In this document: positions 47,221-58,284 of the stretch, one piece after another
How positions within the stretch are numbered: position 1 is the stretch's first letter
Layout of the letters: each line of letters starts with the position of its first letter
NCBI GenBank assembly: GCA_028023455.1
Contig: JAQFVV010012476.1
Coordinates: 4,784,094-4,848,093 of the forward strand
Length of the DNA: 64,000 nucleotides
DNA from: Epiperipatus broadwayi
Lineage: Eukaryota > Onychophora > Udeonychophora > Euonychophora > Peripatidae
Direction of reading: 5' to 3'
The notes under the pieces: model-generated
What the model was told of the DNA's origin: nothing
What the model saw: only the letters and a program-made list of their open reading frames with translations
Database searches by the model: none
Program-made: the position numbers and the translations under genes

Positions 47221-47750
47221 TTGTAATAAAAAAAGGTATATGACTTTATTGCTTGGGAGTTCGTAAAAAGTTTGAGCATCAATCTTGGGACATCCCAAAT
47301 CCAAGTCAGACTCTCTACTTACTGTATCAAACAACAGCAATATTCATTATATTTCCGCATTGTATCTGTAACAAAAAAATAATTATATACTATTTTTAAC
47401 AGAATAAAATAATTTTCACCAAAAACATTTCTCCGTCAAACAAAATTAATATATATAAACGTATACAATTTACTTCCAGTAGCACTTCTGACTGAACAGT
47501 GTTGAATTCATTTGTTGTATGTAGTAACAAGTACAAAAAATAGTAGTAAGACTAGTCACAAATGGCCTAATGTGATAATTCTGACTCTACATTACCTTAC
47601 AGTGCACTTATTTTATAATATAAAACCATAGTCAAATGATTTCAATTACATTGAAATCTAAGATGTAATATTTAACATGTTGTACTACATTTATATTTTA
47701 CTGTACACATTAACATTAGTCTTTATTTTATAAAGTGCAAACAGTGTTGA

Positions 47751-47884
47751 AATTAAATTGAGAGAGACTGCAAACTTCTCATGCTCATTACTATCTAACA
47801 GCCAATCAGATCACAAATACAAGATCTGATTGGCTGTTAGATAGTAATGAGCACGAGAGGTTTGCAGTCTCTCTCAATTTAATT
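47751..47884. repeat. 134-bp near-perfect palindrome
   Basis: Arms of ~62 bp (AATTAAATTGAGAGAGACTG ... CCAATCAGATC and complement) with a ~9-bp loop (47815-47823). Only two or three mismatches between arms. No terminal TSD identified with confidence. Confidence 0.9.
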
Positions 47885-48159
47885 AACATTAGTCGTAAAC
47901 ACAAACTTTGTTTTTATTTTTTTCTTGGGATTCTATAGTATTGCAATGTTTATATGCAAATCAGGACTGACCTATGGTGAAAAAACAGTCAAGATTTTAA
48001 TACATATGCTGTCAGTAAAACACATCTTCCATATAGATACAACTATTCTTGGAAGAGTAAATCATTAAGAAAAAGAATGGAATTGGACTCAATGTGAGAT
48101 TTAATTTAGTGATGTCTAATTTTGAAAAATTTTTATTATCAATAAAAACTAACAGTAGT

Positions 48160-48372
48160 AATCCTCTCCAAACAGTAGTGTCACTCAATGTAAGCTATAA
48201 TAATCAATAGATATTAGAAGATCTGTGCATCTAAATCCCTACCTAATGCTAATTCTAGCATCCATTGATTACTGTGGCTTGCACTGGGTGGCACTACTAT
48301 ATGGAGGGAGTTGCTACTGTTTTGAGATATTGTGTAAGTATAAGGAATGGTGATCATGTGATGTTTTAGTCA
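48160..48372. repeat. Family X foldback, shortened
   Basis: Arms CAGTAGTGTCACTCAATGTA (48172) and CCACTACTATATGGAG-type (48283-48305), with AATCAATAGATA / ATCCATTGATTA inside. The central ribozyme module is deleted. The right flank is GGTGATCATGTGATGTTTTA. Confidence 0.7.
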
Positions 48373-48391
48373 CAATAAAAACTAATGCTAT

Positions 48392-48655
48392 TTGAATGTG
48401 GTTTGCACAATGATTTCACATCCAGTTACTATAGCATATGCTCTACCATTAAATATGTGTTGGTAGGAAAACATTATTTTGGTCCAGAGTTAATTGGAAA
48501 TTGAGATAATAGCGATGAAAAAAATTGAATGTGGTTTGCACAATGATTTCACATCCAGTTACTATAGCATATGCTCTACCATTAAATATGTGTTGGTAGG
48601 AAAACATTATTTTGGTCCAGAGTTAATTGGAAATTGAGATAATAGCGATGAAAAA
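48392..48655. repeat. Perfect tandem duplication, 143-bp unit, two copies
   Basis: TTGAATGTGGTTTGCACAAT starts at 48392 and again at 48535. The copies appear identical up to the A-run where the second ends. A very recent duplication, or an assembly duplication. Confidence 0.9.
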
Positions 48656-49234
48656 AAAGACTGCTGTTATTAATTTTTACCCAACATAGATCAAAATCAT
48701 TATTCAATAAGAAAAATGCATCTCACATGCAAACTTTGCATCTAATATATTACATTATAGTTAAAAGTAGAAATGTATACTACCCAACAACTTACAAATT
48801 TATATTATCAAGCAGACATTACACTTGTACACTCAAAGATTAAAATAAATGATTTATTTAAAATATGTTGTAGTCCAATCATATTTATATAAAAATTGAT
48901 GTACCTTCTCTTGAAACATATACTATGCATCTTAAATTTCAACAACTATTACACACTAAAACTATCAATTTGGATTTTTGAAAAATGTCTTATGGATGAT
49001 ACACAGAGATACTTTAAGATGTTCTACTAAAAAAAACAATCCTAATGATTCTCTGACAATCACTCTCTTATTAATGATTTAGTTAAAAAAAACTTGTGGT
49101 ATATTTTATTTACAAGGATAATAAACTAAATGTGAAATTTCAAACACTGTATAAAAATTTAAAAGAAGAGGTTCCAACAATTGTTGAGAAACTTAAAAAT
49201 GAATTAAACATCAAAGAAGACAAATTATTAAAGC

Positions 49235-49476
49235 AGGCACAACTCTCCATAGAGTAGTGCCACTCAGTGCAAGTCAGAGTACGAAAACCACAAGCTAGAA
49301 ATTGGTCTGGGATATTGGATGAGTAGGCACTAGATAGAGATTTTATGCACAAGACTTCTGACATACATTGATTACTCTGGCTTTCACTGAGTGGCACTAC
49401 TGTATGGGGAGTTTTGCATGTTTTAATAACAGTTATGAGCAAGCATAAAAAATGGTGATCATGTGATGTTTAAGTT
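49235..49476. repeat. Family X foldback, internally deleted
   Basis: Arms GTAGTGCCACTCAGTGCAAG and complement (49390-49405). Only part of the ribozyme module is left (CTAGAAATTGGTCTGGG, 49289-49308). The flank is GGTGATCATGTGATGTTTAA. Confidence 0.7.
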
Positions 49477-49547
49477 AAATTATTGTCATGGTTTATTTAC
49501 ATACTTTTTTGATGCAATTATCATAGTAAATATTATAACTATGATTG

Positions 49548-49635
49548 ACCTTTTTATATAATGATTGTTGACATTTTAAACAGATAGAAATCCACTTCTT
49601 TTGTATAATGATTGTTGACATTTTAAACAGGTAAA
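49548..49635. repeat. Short direct duplication, 48-bp spacing
   Basis: ATGATTGTTGACATTTTAAA followed by CAG occurs at 49561 and 49609. Confidence 0.85.
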
Positions 49636-49639
49636 AGTA

Positions 49640-50990
49640 CAATCCATTAATCAATGCATTTCAGCCTTTAATATAACCACCTTATGTACTTAATTACATT
49701 TGGCAAACAAATTCAGTTTTAATAAATCTTAAACACTTCTTTGCCATCTTAAAAATAAAATGCTGCAAATCCTGATGATATTCCAAAAAATGCTCCAAAA
49801 TAAGTTAATAATATATTACTTTCAAAGCTATCAATTATTTTTAATAATATGTTGATCTACGGAGATATGCCAATTGATCTTAAGATGTTATATATATATA
49901 TATAAGATTGTGGTAATTTTATAAATGAAATCTATTTACACTGCTCATCAGCTGATAGTGAGCTCACTGCTTTTATCCTAATAACATGTACAATTTTTTT
50001 CCATATAAATACCAAATTCAATAGTGATCAGATTTTTAAGCATGTTGATGTTCCAAGACATTGCCCTGCAAAAGCTGATTAAATTGGTTATTTTGGGACT
50101 TTGCCAAAGTTGGTGCCAAAGCATGTATTAGACTTGATTAGCCAGTTTTTTAAATTTCGTTTGAATAATTAATTTGCATATTACCATTAGAATTTTACAC
50201 ATGTGGTTTATATATATATATTGCATTTAATTTCCATTAAGTTTGTTGCAGCGTAACACTTACTTTAAATGGATTGTATATAATAATAGATGGAGTTAGT
50301 AATGGATTGTCGATTACTTTTAGTCCAACACAATTGTTATTATGGAAAGCCTTGGATGAATAGTATTATACTTATATACAACATGATCATCATCAGCAAC
50401 AGTTTTTATTAATTGTTAATCCCCAATACAATTTATTCTAGGCTGCCAATGATTACAGTAATAACATTTAACAAACTTTTTTTCTTATTAAGGTGTATTA
50501 ATACTCAGTTAAGTATTACAATGAAAATCATCAGTTCACTTCTATCTGTTGGCTTTCAGTTTTTTCACATGTTTCTCTTCCATTCATCAAAAATTATCTC
50601 ACAAAAAGGTTCAGAAATCTCTTAAATTGGGCTTGCTAATTATTCAAGATATGTGATGATGTCATTTTTTGTGCAATTAATAATGTCCTGAAAAAAATAT
50701 TAATAATGGACACACGTTAGATATAACATAATGTATCAAGCAGTGTTATTCTCTCTTCTTCAAGTGCTTTTGGTCAGATTAATGATAGGACTAGTATTAG
50801 GATCAAACCAGAAAACTTTAGATTCATTAGTATTGAATTTAAGATGAGCCTAGCCTAGTTCATTATAGTGTCACTTAAACACAATATTTACACATACTCT
50901 AGTTGGTTAGATGCTGCCTTAAATTTAATATCCATGATCTTAAAGAACTTGTTTGATTCTTATGTTAGTATCCACACTGATAAAACCTGC
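49640..50990. other. No gene recognised
   Basis: AT-rich sequence with two short AT tracts (49890-49902, 50209-50221). Small frames at 50413 and 50868 show no domains. Confidence 0.5.
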
Positions 50991-50994
50991 AACC

Positions 50995-51388
50995 TCATCA
51001 GAATGTATGGAAAGATGTATGTTGGGAGTAACAAGAAGAGATTGAAAACGCAATGTATGGGTAAGAGAACAAACAGGTGTTACTGACCTCATTGAAAAAA
51101 TTAAAAGATTGAAGTGGAGTTCGGGCTGGACATATTGCTAGAAGAGATGATAATATATGGAAAATCTGAAATTTTAAACTGGATTCCAAGAGATTGTCAA
51201 AGACCCAGAAAGAGACCACATGTGACATGGATGGATGGATGAAATAAGAAAGTGTGCAGAGGTAGTGTGCAGGGTTGATGTGGAGATGAGAAGATAAAGA
51301 TCGGAGAAGATGGATTAAACTTGGAGAGACCTTCATCCTGCAGTGGATTGATAATGGTTGATAATGATGGTGATGATGATGATTTAAC
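50995..51388 (+). pseudogene. RTE-like non-LTR 3' end, plus strand
   Basis: Plus-strand copy of the C-terminal coding region (KRLKWSSGW, then a WMDEIRKC motif near 51235) and the 3' end terminating in GATGATGATGATT (51371-51383). Matches the minus-strand copy at 51541-51870 base for base over long stretches, so it is not very old. Confidence 0.7.
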
Positions 51389-51540
51389 AATTAATAGCAT
51401 ATTGTGAAAATTGTCTAACACATAATGTAATTTCTTCACTTAATAGTCATCCCAAATCAAAATCTCCTTTTTAGATATTCATCCAAAAATCTATAGTCAA
51501 AGAATTATTGTATTAAAAATGAAGTCCTTTTCTTTTTTTC

Positions 51541-52800
51541 ACATCAACCAATCATAATCATCATCAACCATTATCAATCCACTGCACGATGAAGGTCTCT
51601 CCAAGTTCATCTTTTCCTATCTTTACCTTCTCTTCTCCACATCACCCTTGCACACTTTCTTATTTCATCCATCCATCTCACATGTGGTCTCTTTTTGGGT
51701 CTTTTACAATCTTTTGTAATCCAGTTTAAAATTTTAATTGTCCATCTATTATCATCTTTTCTAACAATATGCCCAGCCCAACTCCACTTCAGTCTTAATT
51801 TTTTCAATGAAGTCAGTAACACCTGTTTATTCTCTTATTCATACATTGCGCTTTCGATCCCTCTTTGTTACTCCCAACACACATCTCTCCATACTTCTTT
51901 GAGTGGTCTGAAGTCTCTGTATTGCTCTTCTATTAAGTGTCCAAGTCTCAGATCCATAAGTAGGAACTGTCAAAACACATTTATTAAAAACCTTCCTTTT
52001 CAAACACATATGCATATTTTTTTTAGTATCAAATTATTTCTACCAAAAGCACTCCAAGTTTAATTCTATGATTAGTTTCATCCATTATATTTCCATCTGT
52101 ATTAATAATCTGACCAAGGTATTTGTAACTGTTAACTTCTTCTAACTCATCTTAATAAATCTTTATTTTCATATTTTGAAAAAATCTATTAAACATTACT
52201 TTAGTCTTTTTAACATTTATCTTTAGTTCTACTTTCCTACTTTTATCTGATAACTCCTGCAACATTTCCTGTAGCTCTAAAGCATTATTTGCAAAAACAA
52301 CTACATCATCTGCAAAATCTAAATGACTTAAATAATCTCTATTTACTTTCACTCCTTTAGCTTCCCATTTTAATCTGCAAAATACTTCTTGCAGTACTGC
52401 TGTAAAAAGTTTTGGAGATAGGGAGTCACCCTGTCTTACACCCTTTTCAATGTTGATTTTCCTACTCTCATTGTGTAATCTAATTGTTGCTGTTGCATTT
52501 TTATAAATATTTTTTTAAAATATGACAATATCCTGGATCTACACCTTGATGATCCAATGCTTTAATCACTGAAAAAATGTTTATAGAATCAAATGCCTTT
52601 TCATAGTCTACAAATCCAAAGCATAATGGCAACTCATATTCATTTGTCCTTTCTATAATTTCTCTCAATACCTGGATATGATCTACTGTACTAAAACCAC
52701 TTTTAAAGTCAGTTAAACTTGATCTTAGATGCAATAAAACACTCATTAACATATTTATGCTAACCCATGGATATTTTTTCAGCTGCTTCACAAATAGAAT
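51541..52800 (-). pseudogene. RTE-like non-LTR reverse transcriptase, 5'-truncated
   Basis: Minus-strand coding pieces, N to C: 52791-52501 with SGFSTVDHI and LCFGFVDYEKAFDSI (fingers motif with catalytic Asp); 52440-52380 with the QGDSLSP-like PL.LF region; 52352-52152 with SHLDFADDVVVFA (catalytic FADD) and LKINVKKTKVM; then after a gap the C-terminal WAGHIVRKDD and RPHVRWMDEIRKCARVMWRR (51822-51607). The 3' end has the CATCATCA-type terminus. It carries frameshifts but is well preserved. No endonuclease domain is within the copy. It faces tail-to-tail with the plus-strand copy at 50995-51388. Confidence 0.8.
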
Positions 52801-52801
52801 T

Positions 52802-53025
52802 CATTAGCCAATGATCCAAGTAGATGTTGACCAACACAAATTATTAATTACGTAGTTTCTGATAGTGCCACTATCCTGATTCTATCTCCTATTTGGCATC
52901 TCTAAAGATTTATTTTTGATATATTGTTAATAATTACCTGAAAAATAAATAAATAGATACATAGCTAAATAAATAAATATTTGAAGTACAGGCACTCTTC
53001 ACATACCTGCAGCCTAATTGTAAAT
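52802..53025. other. No gene recognised
   Basis: Short AT-rich interval with AAATAAAT-type simple sequence near 52946-52980. Confidence 0.5.
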
Positions 53026-53029
53026 ATAG

Positions 53030-53335
53030 GAATTCGAACTCAGACTTTCAAGCATCCTTCAACTATCCACACTATCTCATACCACTGATACACATGATCA
53101 CACACATGTTAAAAAGATAAATAATCACCAATATATGTACTTCGTGCTGAACCAACACTCATCAGTTGGGCCAGATCATCATCTCCCACACATATACATA
53201 ATACAAAATACATATACTGTTGATTATTTATCTTTTCAACATATGTGTATTATGTGGATCAGTGTATGAGATAGTGTGGATAGTTGAAGGATGCTTGAAT
53301 GTCTGAGTTCGAATCCCTATATATAGCTAAATACA
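53030..53335. repeat. H1 repeat, head-to-head inverted pair
   Basis: A minus-strand unit (53030-~53205) and a plus-strand unit (~53208-53335) share ~110-bp inverted arms. The plus unit starts almost exactly in the ribozyme 3' part (AAATACATATACTG, 53210). The outward ends carry GAGTTCGAATCCC (53305-53317) and its inverse, a near-perfect polymerase III B box, with an A-box-like TGAGATAGTGTGG at 53267-53279. Confidence 0.8.
53128..53169 (-). ncRNA. Hammerhead motif, H1 inverted pair
   Basis: Minus strand: CCCAA, CTGATGA (53165-53159), a 6-bp stem II GTGTTG/CAGCAC, GAAG in place of GAAA, then TACATA, TTGG. The last A of GAAA is the stem III base 15.1, so G-U pairing is still possible. Confidence 0.6.
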
Positions 53336-53339
53336 TAAA

Positions 53340-54240
53340 TAAATGTACAGTAAATAAAGAATTTTTGTAATCATTAGCATTATTAATTAATTAATTTTAT
53401 GTGAAAAACCTAGTTAAGCACTGCATATAAGATATAATTTTTATTTGCATTATTTGAGAATCTAAATATGTTATTATATATATATTTTTTTTTAAAATGC
53501 CATTTAGAAATTTAATTTGCATTCTATGTACAGACAGAATGCAAAAGTAGATTAGGACCTCGCTAAGGAAATTTACAGCTAGAGCAGATATAAATAAAAT
53601 TTTCTTGAGATATTTTTTTTTTTGTTTTATGATGTAATTAAAATATAGCTTTGCTCTAGGGACGGTTCAAATATACCGTTACATATGCATTAATTATGAA
53701 GCATAATTTTACACATAAAAGATAAAACAATTCAATGATATGCAAATTTTTATTTCAAAGGTATGAAATTTAATTCTTAGGAATGTTAATTTAATTACAG
53801 AAGTAATGATATTTATTTTTTTTTAGTATTGAATTTAATTTTGCCCTGAATCTGTAAGAAGCGTTTTCTATTGTTATATTAATGTACGGCCCATAAAGGG
53901 TTAATCGGCCGTAACCTTGGAATATTGATTATACGTATATATTATAAATTCGCATATTGTCATAATGAATGATAATTTTTTTTTCTTTCTGAGTTTGTTA
54001 ATTGTAAATTAATGGACTTGTGCAAAAATGATGGTGGGAGAGAAATATGATTTCCATAATTCACTTCTTTTTACCATAAATGCATTTTAAACAGACATAT
54101 TTTACTCTTAGGAAGTTACAAAACAAATCTTTGTTTAAAGTAATATGCATTATATATATGTTGGATGAAAAAATAATTTAATAGGGCTCATCCTTGAAGA
54201 TATTTTGACTTTTCTATCAATAAATATTTATATATAAATT
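53340..54240. other. No gene recognised
   Basis: AT-rich sequence. A GC-richer stretch at 53875-53935 (CCCATAAAGGGTTAATCGGC) is unassigned. Confidence 0.5.
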
Positions 54241-54244
54241 AATA

Positions 54245-54335
54245 ACTCTTGAGATAATGGTAGAGAATTCTCCTGCTATGCCTACAACTTGGGGGTTCAA
54301 ATCTAGATTCATTGAAGATTGCAAATTTTTTATGC
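54245..54335 (+). repeat. Decayed tRNA-like SINE fragment
   Basis: GATAATGGTAGAGAATTCTC (A-box-like) and GGGGGTTCAAATCTAG (B-box-like) at tRNA spacing. No folded tRNA can be drawn. Confidence 0.4.
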
Positions 54336-54465
54336 TACTACAAGTATTAATTAGACTTAGCTTCTTTCTTTTTTTTTTCAGAAATGCTAGTTTTTAATCA
54401 AACTAGCTAACCATTCCATATTGGTTAGTCAAGAGCTATCTATATATTTGTAATTTGAGAATAGC

Positions 54466-54560
54466 GTTGATGGCCGAGTGGTTGGCATAGCCGCCTTACA
54501 AGCAATTGTCCCGGGTTCGCTTCCCGGCCGATGCTTTGATATAGGAAAAAAAAAACTAAT
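54466..54560 (+). repeat. tRNA-derived SINE head with A-rich tail
   Basis: TGGCCGAGTGG (54473-54483) is a consensus A box. GGTTCGCTTCC (54514-54524) is a B box inside a perfect T arm (CCGGG-TTCGCTT-CCCGG). Acceptor halves GCGTTG / CGATGC pair with wobbles. The anticodon stem (around CTTACAA) has mismatches, so it is not a good tRNA gene. An A-run follows at 54546. Best read as a SINE head or retroposed tRNA pseudogene. Confidence 0.6.
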
Positions 54561-54670
54561 TTTTAATTGTAAAGTTAAACAGATTTCACCAACATTTATA
54601 AGTTATAATTCAAGTTTTAAATATGACTTAACTAATCCCAAAATATAAATTGGTGGATCTTTTGGAAGAT

Positions 54671-54955
54671 ATGTTATTGAAGCTGGATAAATCACAAGCT
54701 ATATATGTCATTGCATGCGGTAATTACATTGTTATGTACTATAGAGAAACAAGGTCTAATCTAAAAACTAAATGATATGTTAAAAAAGCTGGATAAATCA
54801 CAAGTAGTATATAATGCAGCATGCAAAAGTTATCCTGCTATATGCTATAGAGAAACAAAGTCTAATCTAAAAACTAAATGATATGTTAAAGAAGCTGGAT
54901 AAATCATAAGCAGTATATACTATTGCATACAGAAATTATCTTGCTATATATATAT
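54671..54955. repeat. Tandem repeat, ~106-bp unit, nearly three copies
   Basis: AGCTGGATAAATCA occurs at 54681, 54786 and 54893, each followed by a CTATAGAGAAACAA(G)GTCTAATCTAA block. A fourth piece of the same unit appears at 55768-55800. Confidence 0.8.
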
Positions 54956-54959
54956 ATAT

Positions 54960-55700
54960 ATCACAGAATTATGGGAAAGTTGACATCATAGAATTATAGG
55001 AAAGCTGACATTTTAAACGTGATAATTGACAAAGCCACAAGTTGGTTGAAAGCGCTCCTAAGTGACGGTTATACATATATTTTTTTATAAGCTTTTAAAT
55101 ACTGTATTTTTAAATATTTATTTATAAATTTGCGTATATTATTTTGAAGAAATACAGACATCAATTTATAATATTATATATATATTATAACAAAAAATTA
55201 TATAAAACAACTAATATAAATATATATTAATCATACATAAATATATATATATATAATCTTATAATTGAATATTTATAAATACCGTAATTAGATATATGTA
55301 AAGTGTAACTATAAAATTTTTATCCACTTAGGAGTGCTTTCAATTATCTTCCTAGTCTTTGCCAACTAACACTTTGAAAGGCTAACCTTCCCACAATTCC
55401 ATGATCTTAATGTTTTCTGACTGTCTGTTAATTAAGTCTTGTTTGTATTTGTATATTAACATAAGCTTTCTTTATATATATATATAAAAAAAAAGGAAAA
55501 TAAAGGCAGCTAGTCTTTCAAAGTGTTGGCTGACAAAGACTACAGGATAGTCATAAGCGCTCCTAAATGGATAAAAATTTTAAAGTTATACTTTACATAT
55601 ATCTAATTACTGTATTTATAAATATTCATTTATAAGATTATGTATATTGATTTGAAAAAATACAGACATCGATTTATAATATTATTAAATAGGTATATAC
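54960..55700. mobile_element. Three Penelope-like element tails in alternating orientation
   Basis: Only noncoding PLE 3' tails remain: plus (54960-55175), minus (55250-55480), plus (55490-55700). They match the PLE2 tail (GAAAGTGCTCCTAAGTGGAT-like block and ATACTGTATTTTTAAATATT block). Each tail keeps the hammerhead-like segment in variant form. Confidence 0.75.
55018..55066 (+). ncRNA. Hammerhead-like motif in PLE tail with compensated stem II
   Basis: TTGACAA, stem II GCCA/TGGT, GAAA, GCGCTC, CTAAGTG. Compared with GACTA/TAGTC in PLE1, both sides of stem II changed while pairing is kept. T3/A8 core again. Confidence 0.5.
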
Positions 55701-55904
55701 TATCTTTCATATATAGAAAACCCAATAGAATTACTTTCTTCCTTTTCCTTTTTACACATATACTACAGAGAAAAAAGGTCTAATCTAAAAAGGCAGAGGC
55801 AAATTTCTCCATACAGTGATGTTTAGTAGTCTAATCTAAAAACTAAATTGTAGTACCATTTGCATGTGCCTAATAAGAGGAAAAATATGAAATACAAACA
55901 TCCA

Positions 55905-56215
55905 TTAATAGTCAAAATAGGATTCATAGATCACATGACCCTATTCTCTTAAGCTTGTAAGTTGTAAACAATGAGGATTGCCAATTCCTCAACAAGCTTT
56001 ATTATAAATACTTACCCAGAGCTAGCATTTAAAATATCTCTGTCAGGAACCTCCCCCCAAACCCCTAACCATGGTTTCGTGCTTTGGCACTCCTCAGAAA
56101 GGTGTCAGGGTAAGTTCAGACACTAGATCTAATGTGAGGGGGTTCCTGACAGAGATATTTTAAATGCTGGCTCTGGCTAAGCATTTATCCTCATTGTTTA
56201 CAAACATCCATTTTT
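55905..56215. repeat. Foldback element, family Z, with hammerhead in left arm
   Basis: Arms TGTAAACAATGAGGAT (55963) and complement (56190-56206), TTTAAAATATCTCTGTCAGGA and complement (56142-56165). The outer left holds ATCACATGACC (55930), as in families X and Y. The ribozyme module is present only in the left arm. Confidence 0.8.
56060..56106 (-). ncRNA. Hammerhead ribozyme motif, family Z (intact core)
   Basis: Minus strand: ACCTTT, CTGAGGA (56097-56091; position 7 = G is allowed), stem II GTGC-CAAA-GCAC (perfect), GAAA, stem III ACC/GGT (3 bp), T17, AGGGGT. Stem I pairs ACCTTT with AGGGGT (6 pairs, two G-U). All three helices and the core are consistent. Confidence 0.75.
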
Positions 56216-56439
56216 TTTATTAATATAAAAACCAAATCAGATTGTTATTTACACGAAGAAGAATGACTGGAGATGTAAAGCTAATCATATTGGTTTATAA
56301 AGCATATTTTAATCATGCCCATTAAAACTTAAGCTTAATTCACCAAACTCTCTAATATAAACAATATAATAAGATTAGAGAAGTTTGTCTTATTATTTTG
56401 TTCAAACAGAGGGGGGGGTGAACAACTTTGTTGATTTCA

Positions 56440-57495
56440 TTAATATTCCTAGCCACGCTAATATGATACCAATTGTAAATGAAGAACTGAAAGGGCAAAA
56501 AAATATGTAGTTACTTCACTGGATTCAGATCTTTTATAACATTTTCAGCAGGTTGATTTGGGTTCAAAATTTAAAGCTATCTGAAGTTGAGGTTTTTAAT
56601 TTGAGAAGTAAATGGAGTTAAAGTCGATGTTTACATTCTCTTAAATCAAGTAACATTAGTAAAGACAAAAACCAACAGCTGATCTGTGGCAAAAAAACAA
56701 AAGATTTTACATGTGTCTGGTAATCACTGATTACTCAAGCTTACACCAGATGGCAATAAAGTGAAGAACTGCTTTGGCTTATATTGTTTAAGTTGGGTGT
56801 TTGATGACATTGTTTTTATTAACGCTCCTAGCCAGGTAAATAAAATGTCTATAGTTAATGAAGAACTGAAGATACTAAAAATATATAATTACTGAAATTA
56901 TTTTAGGCTCATATAACTATTTCAATCAGGGTGAATTGGGTTCAAAATAATAAGCTGATTTAAATTTCATGTTGTTAGCTTGTTAGGTAAAATGGAATTA
57001 AAAGTAGTTCTTGGGTATACTTCTGCATTTCTTCTAACTTTGAAGTTGAGGTCTTATTGATAAAGGTAAAATCCAAAAACCCATGTGAGGATAGAACTTC
57101 AAATACTAAGGATAAAAATTTTATATGCATCTGGTAATAACTGCTCACTCAAGATCATACTAGATGGCGCTAGAGATTCTGTTTTTGATTAAGTTAGATT
57201 ATTTAATTAAATTCACATTAGGCAGAATAAAATGCTTACAATTAACTGAAGAACTGAAAGTACTAAAATATATAACTCTTAAATTGATTTCAGATTTATA
57301 TAACTGGTCAATCAGATTGACTTGAAATCAAATCATTTGCTAAATTAAATTCAAGTTTTTAGTTTGGTAGTTAAAATGGAATTAAAATTAGTTTGTTTGA
57401 TGCATTTCTGCTTTTTTTTTAACTTTAAATCTGAAGTGTCAGAAAACATTCTGGGGATAGGGCTTCAAATACTAAGGATAGAAATTATATATATA
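56440..57495. repeat. Diverged tandem array, ~385-bp unit, 2.6 copies
   Basis: GAAGAACTGAA recurs at 56481, 56860 and 57248. Shared blocks include a TCAG...ATTGGGTTCAAAAT-like segment, the AATGGAATTAAA segment and GGGCTTCAAATACTAAGGAT (57110, 57458). A frame at 57364-57606 is not conserved between units. Confidence 0.7.
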
Positions 57496-57507
57496 TATCT
57501 ATATATG

Positions 57508-57516
57508 TATAAGATG

Positions 57517-57554
<38 letters not shown>

Positions 57555-57562
57555 CATCTTAA
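57508..57562. repeat. AT-rich perfect hairpin
   Basis: AAGATGATCATATAT and its exact complement ATATATGATCATCTT flank a pure AT tract. Confidence 0.9.
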
Positions 57563-57879
57563 CATTAAAACATATTTTGCCCCTGATTCCCTCTGAGTTT
57601 ACTTAGTATGAGATCTACATTATTGTTACTGACTTGCATTTATTACTTCTGACAAAAACCAGGTGAACCCATACCTTTATTTTATATCTGCAATTAAGTC
57701 AGAAAAGGCAGTTAGTTTTAATATTTTACAAACCAAAATTTAAAAATCACTCAAACTCACTTAAACCCTTACTATCCAATAAATAACACACTTCTTATTC
57801 ACTGTTACTTCATGAAAAGTCTTTACTTGCAATGAGCTATTTAAAAATGTTTTTATCTTACTTTTACATATATAAAGAA

Positions 57880-58284
57880 CTTGAACTCAGATTTTCAAAC
57901 ACTCCACAGCTGTCCAATCCATCTTATAAAACTGAAACACATGACCACATAGTGTGAAAAAGAGAAATGATCTCCAATATGTGTATTTCATGCTGAACCA
58001 GCACTCAGCAGTTGGTCCAGATTGCCATCTCCAACACATATATACAATCATTGCTCAGTTTATATTGAGAGAGCAAGTCTTTAAACTTTAATGGACAAGC
58101 TTCAGTCATCCATATCATTGAAAATGGGAGGATGAAATGCTCAAACCCCTTGATGGTGACAATACCAGTGTTGTCTTTAATTCAATCTGACCCTCTCAGA
58201 TAGGATCTTAATATGCAAAATTAATTATACAGAAGAGGGATAGGCAGAATATAGGCTGAATGTGTAATATTTAAATATATGAAT
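57880..58284 (-). repeat. H1 repeat, minus-strand copy, interrupted by element B
   Basis: Matches the copy at 25445-25915 through TTAANTATATGAAT, after which element B begins at 58285. The B box is GAACTTGAACTCAGA (degenerate). Confidence 0.75.
57974..58016 (-). ncRNA. Hammerhead motif, H1, inactivating change in core
   Basis: Minus strand: ACCAA, CTGCTGA (A6 changed to C), stem II GTGCTG/CAGCAT (6 bp), GAAA, TACACATA, TTGG. Helices are preserved, core broken. Confidence 0.6.

Noticed and set aside
49935-49965. GCTCATCAGCTGATAGTGAGC hairpin as a ribozyme
   Set aside because: A simple hairpin with no hammerhead order.
50535-50560. TCATCAG word as a further hammerhead
   Set aside because: No GAAA, stem II or NUH partner on the minus strand.
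54466-54540. Functional tRNA gene
   Set aside because: A and B boxes and T arm are good, but the anticodon stem does not pair and an A-rich tail follows; better read as a SINE head.
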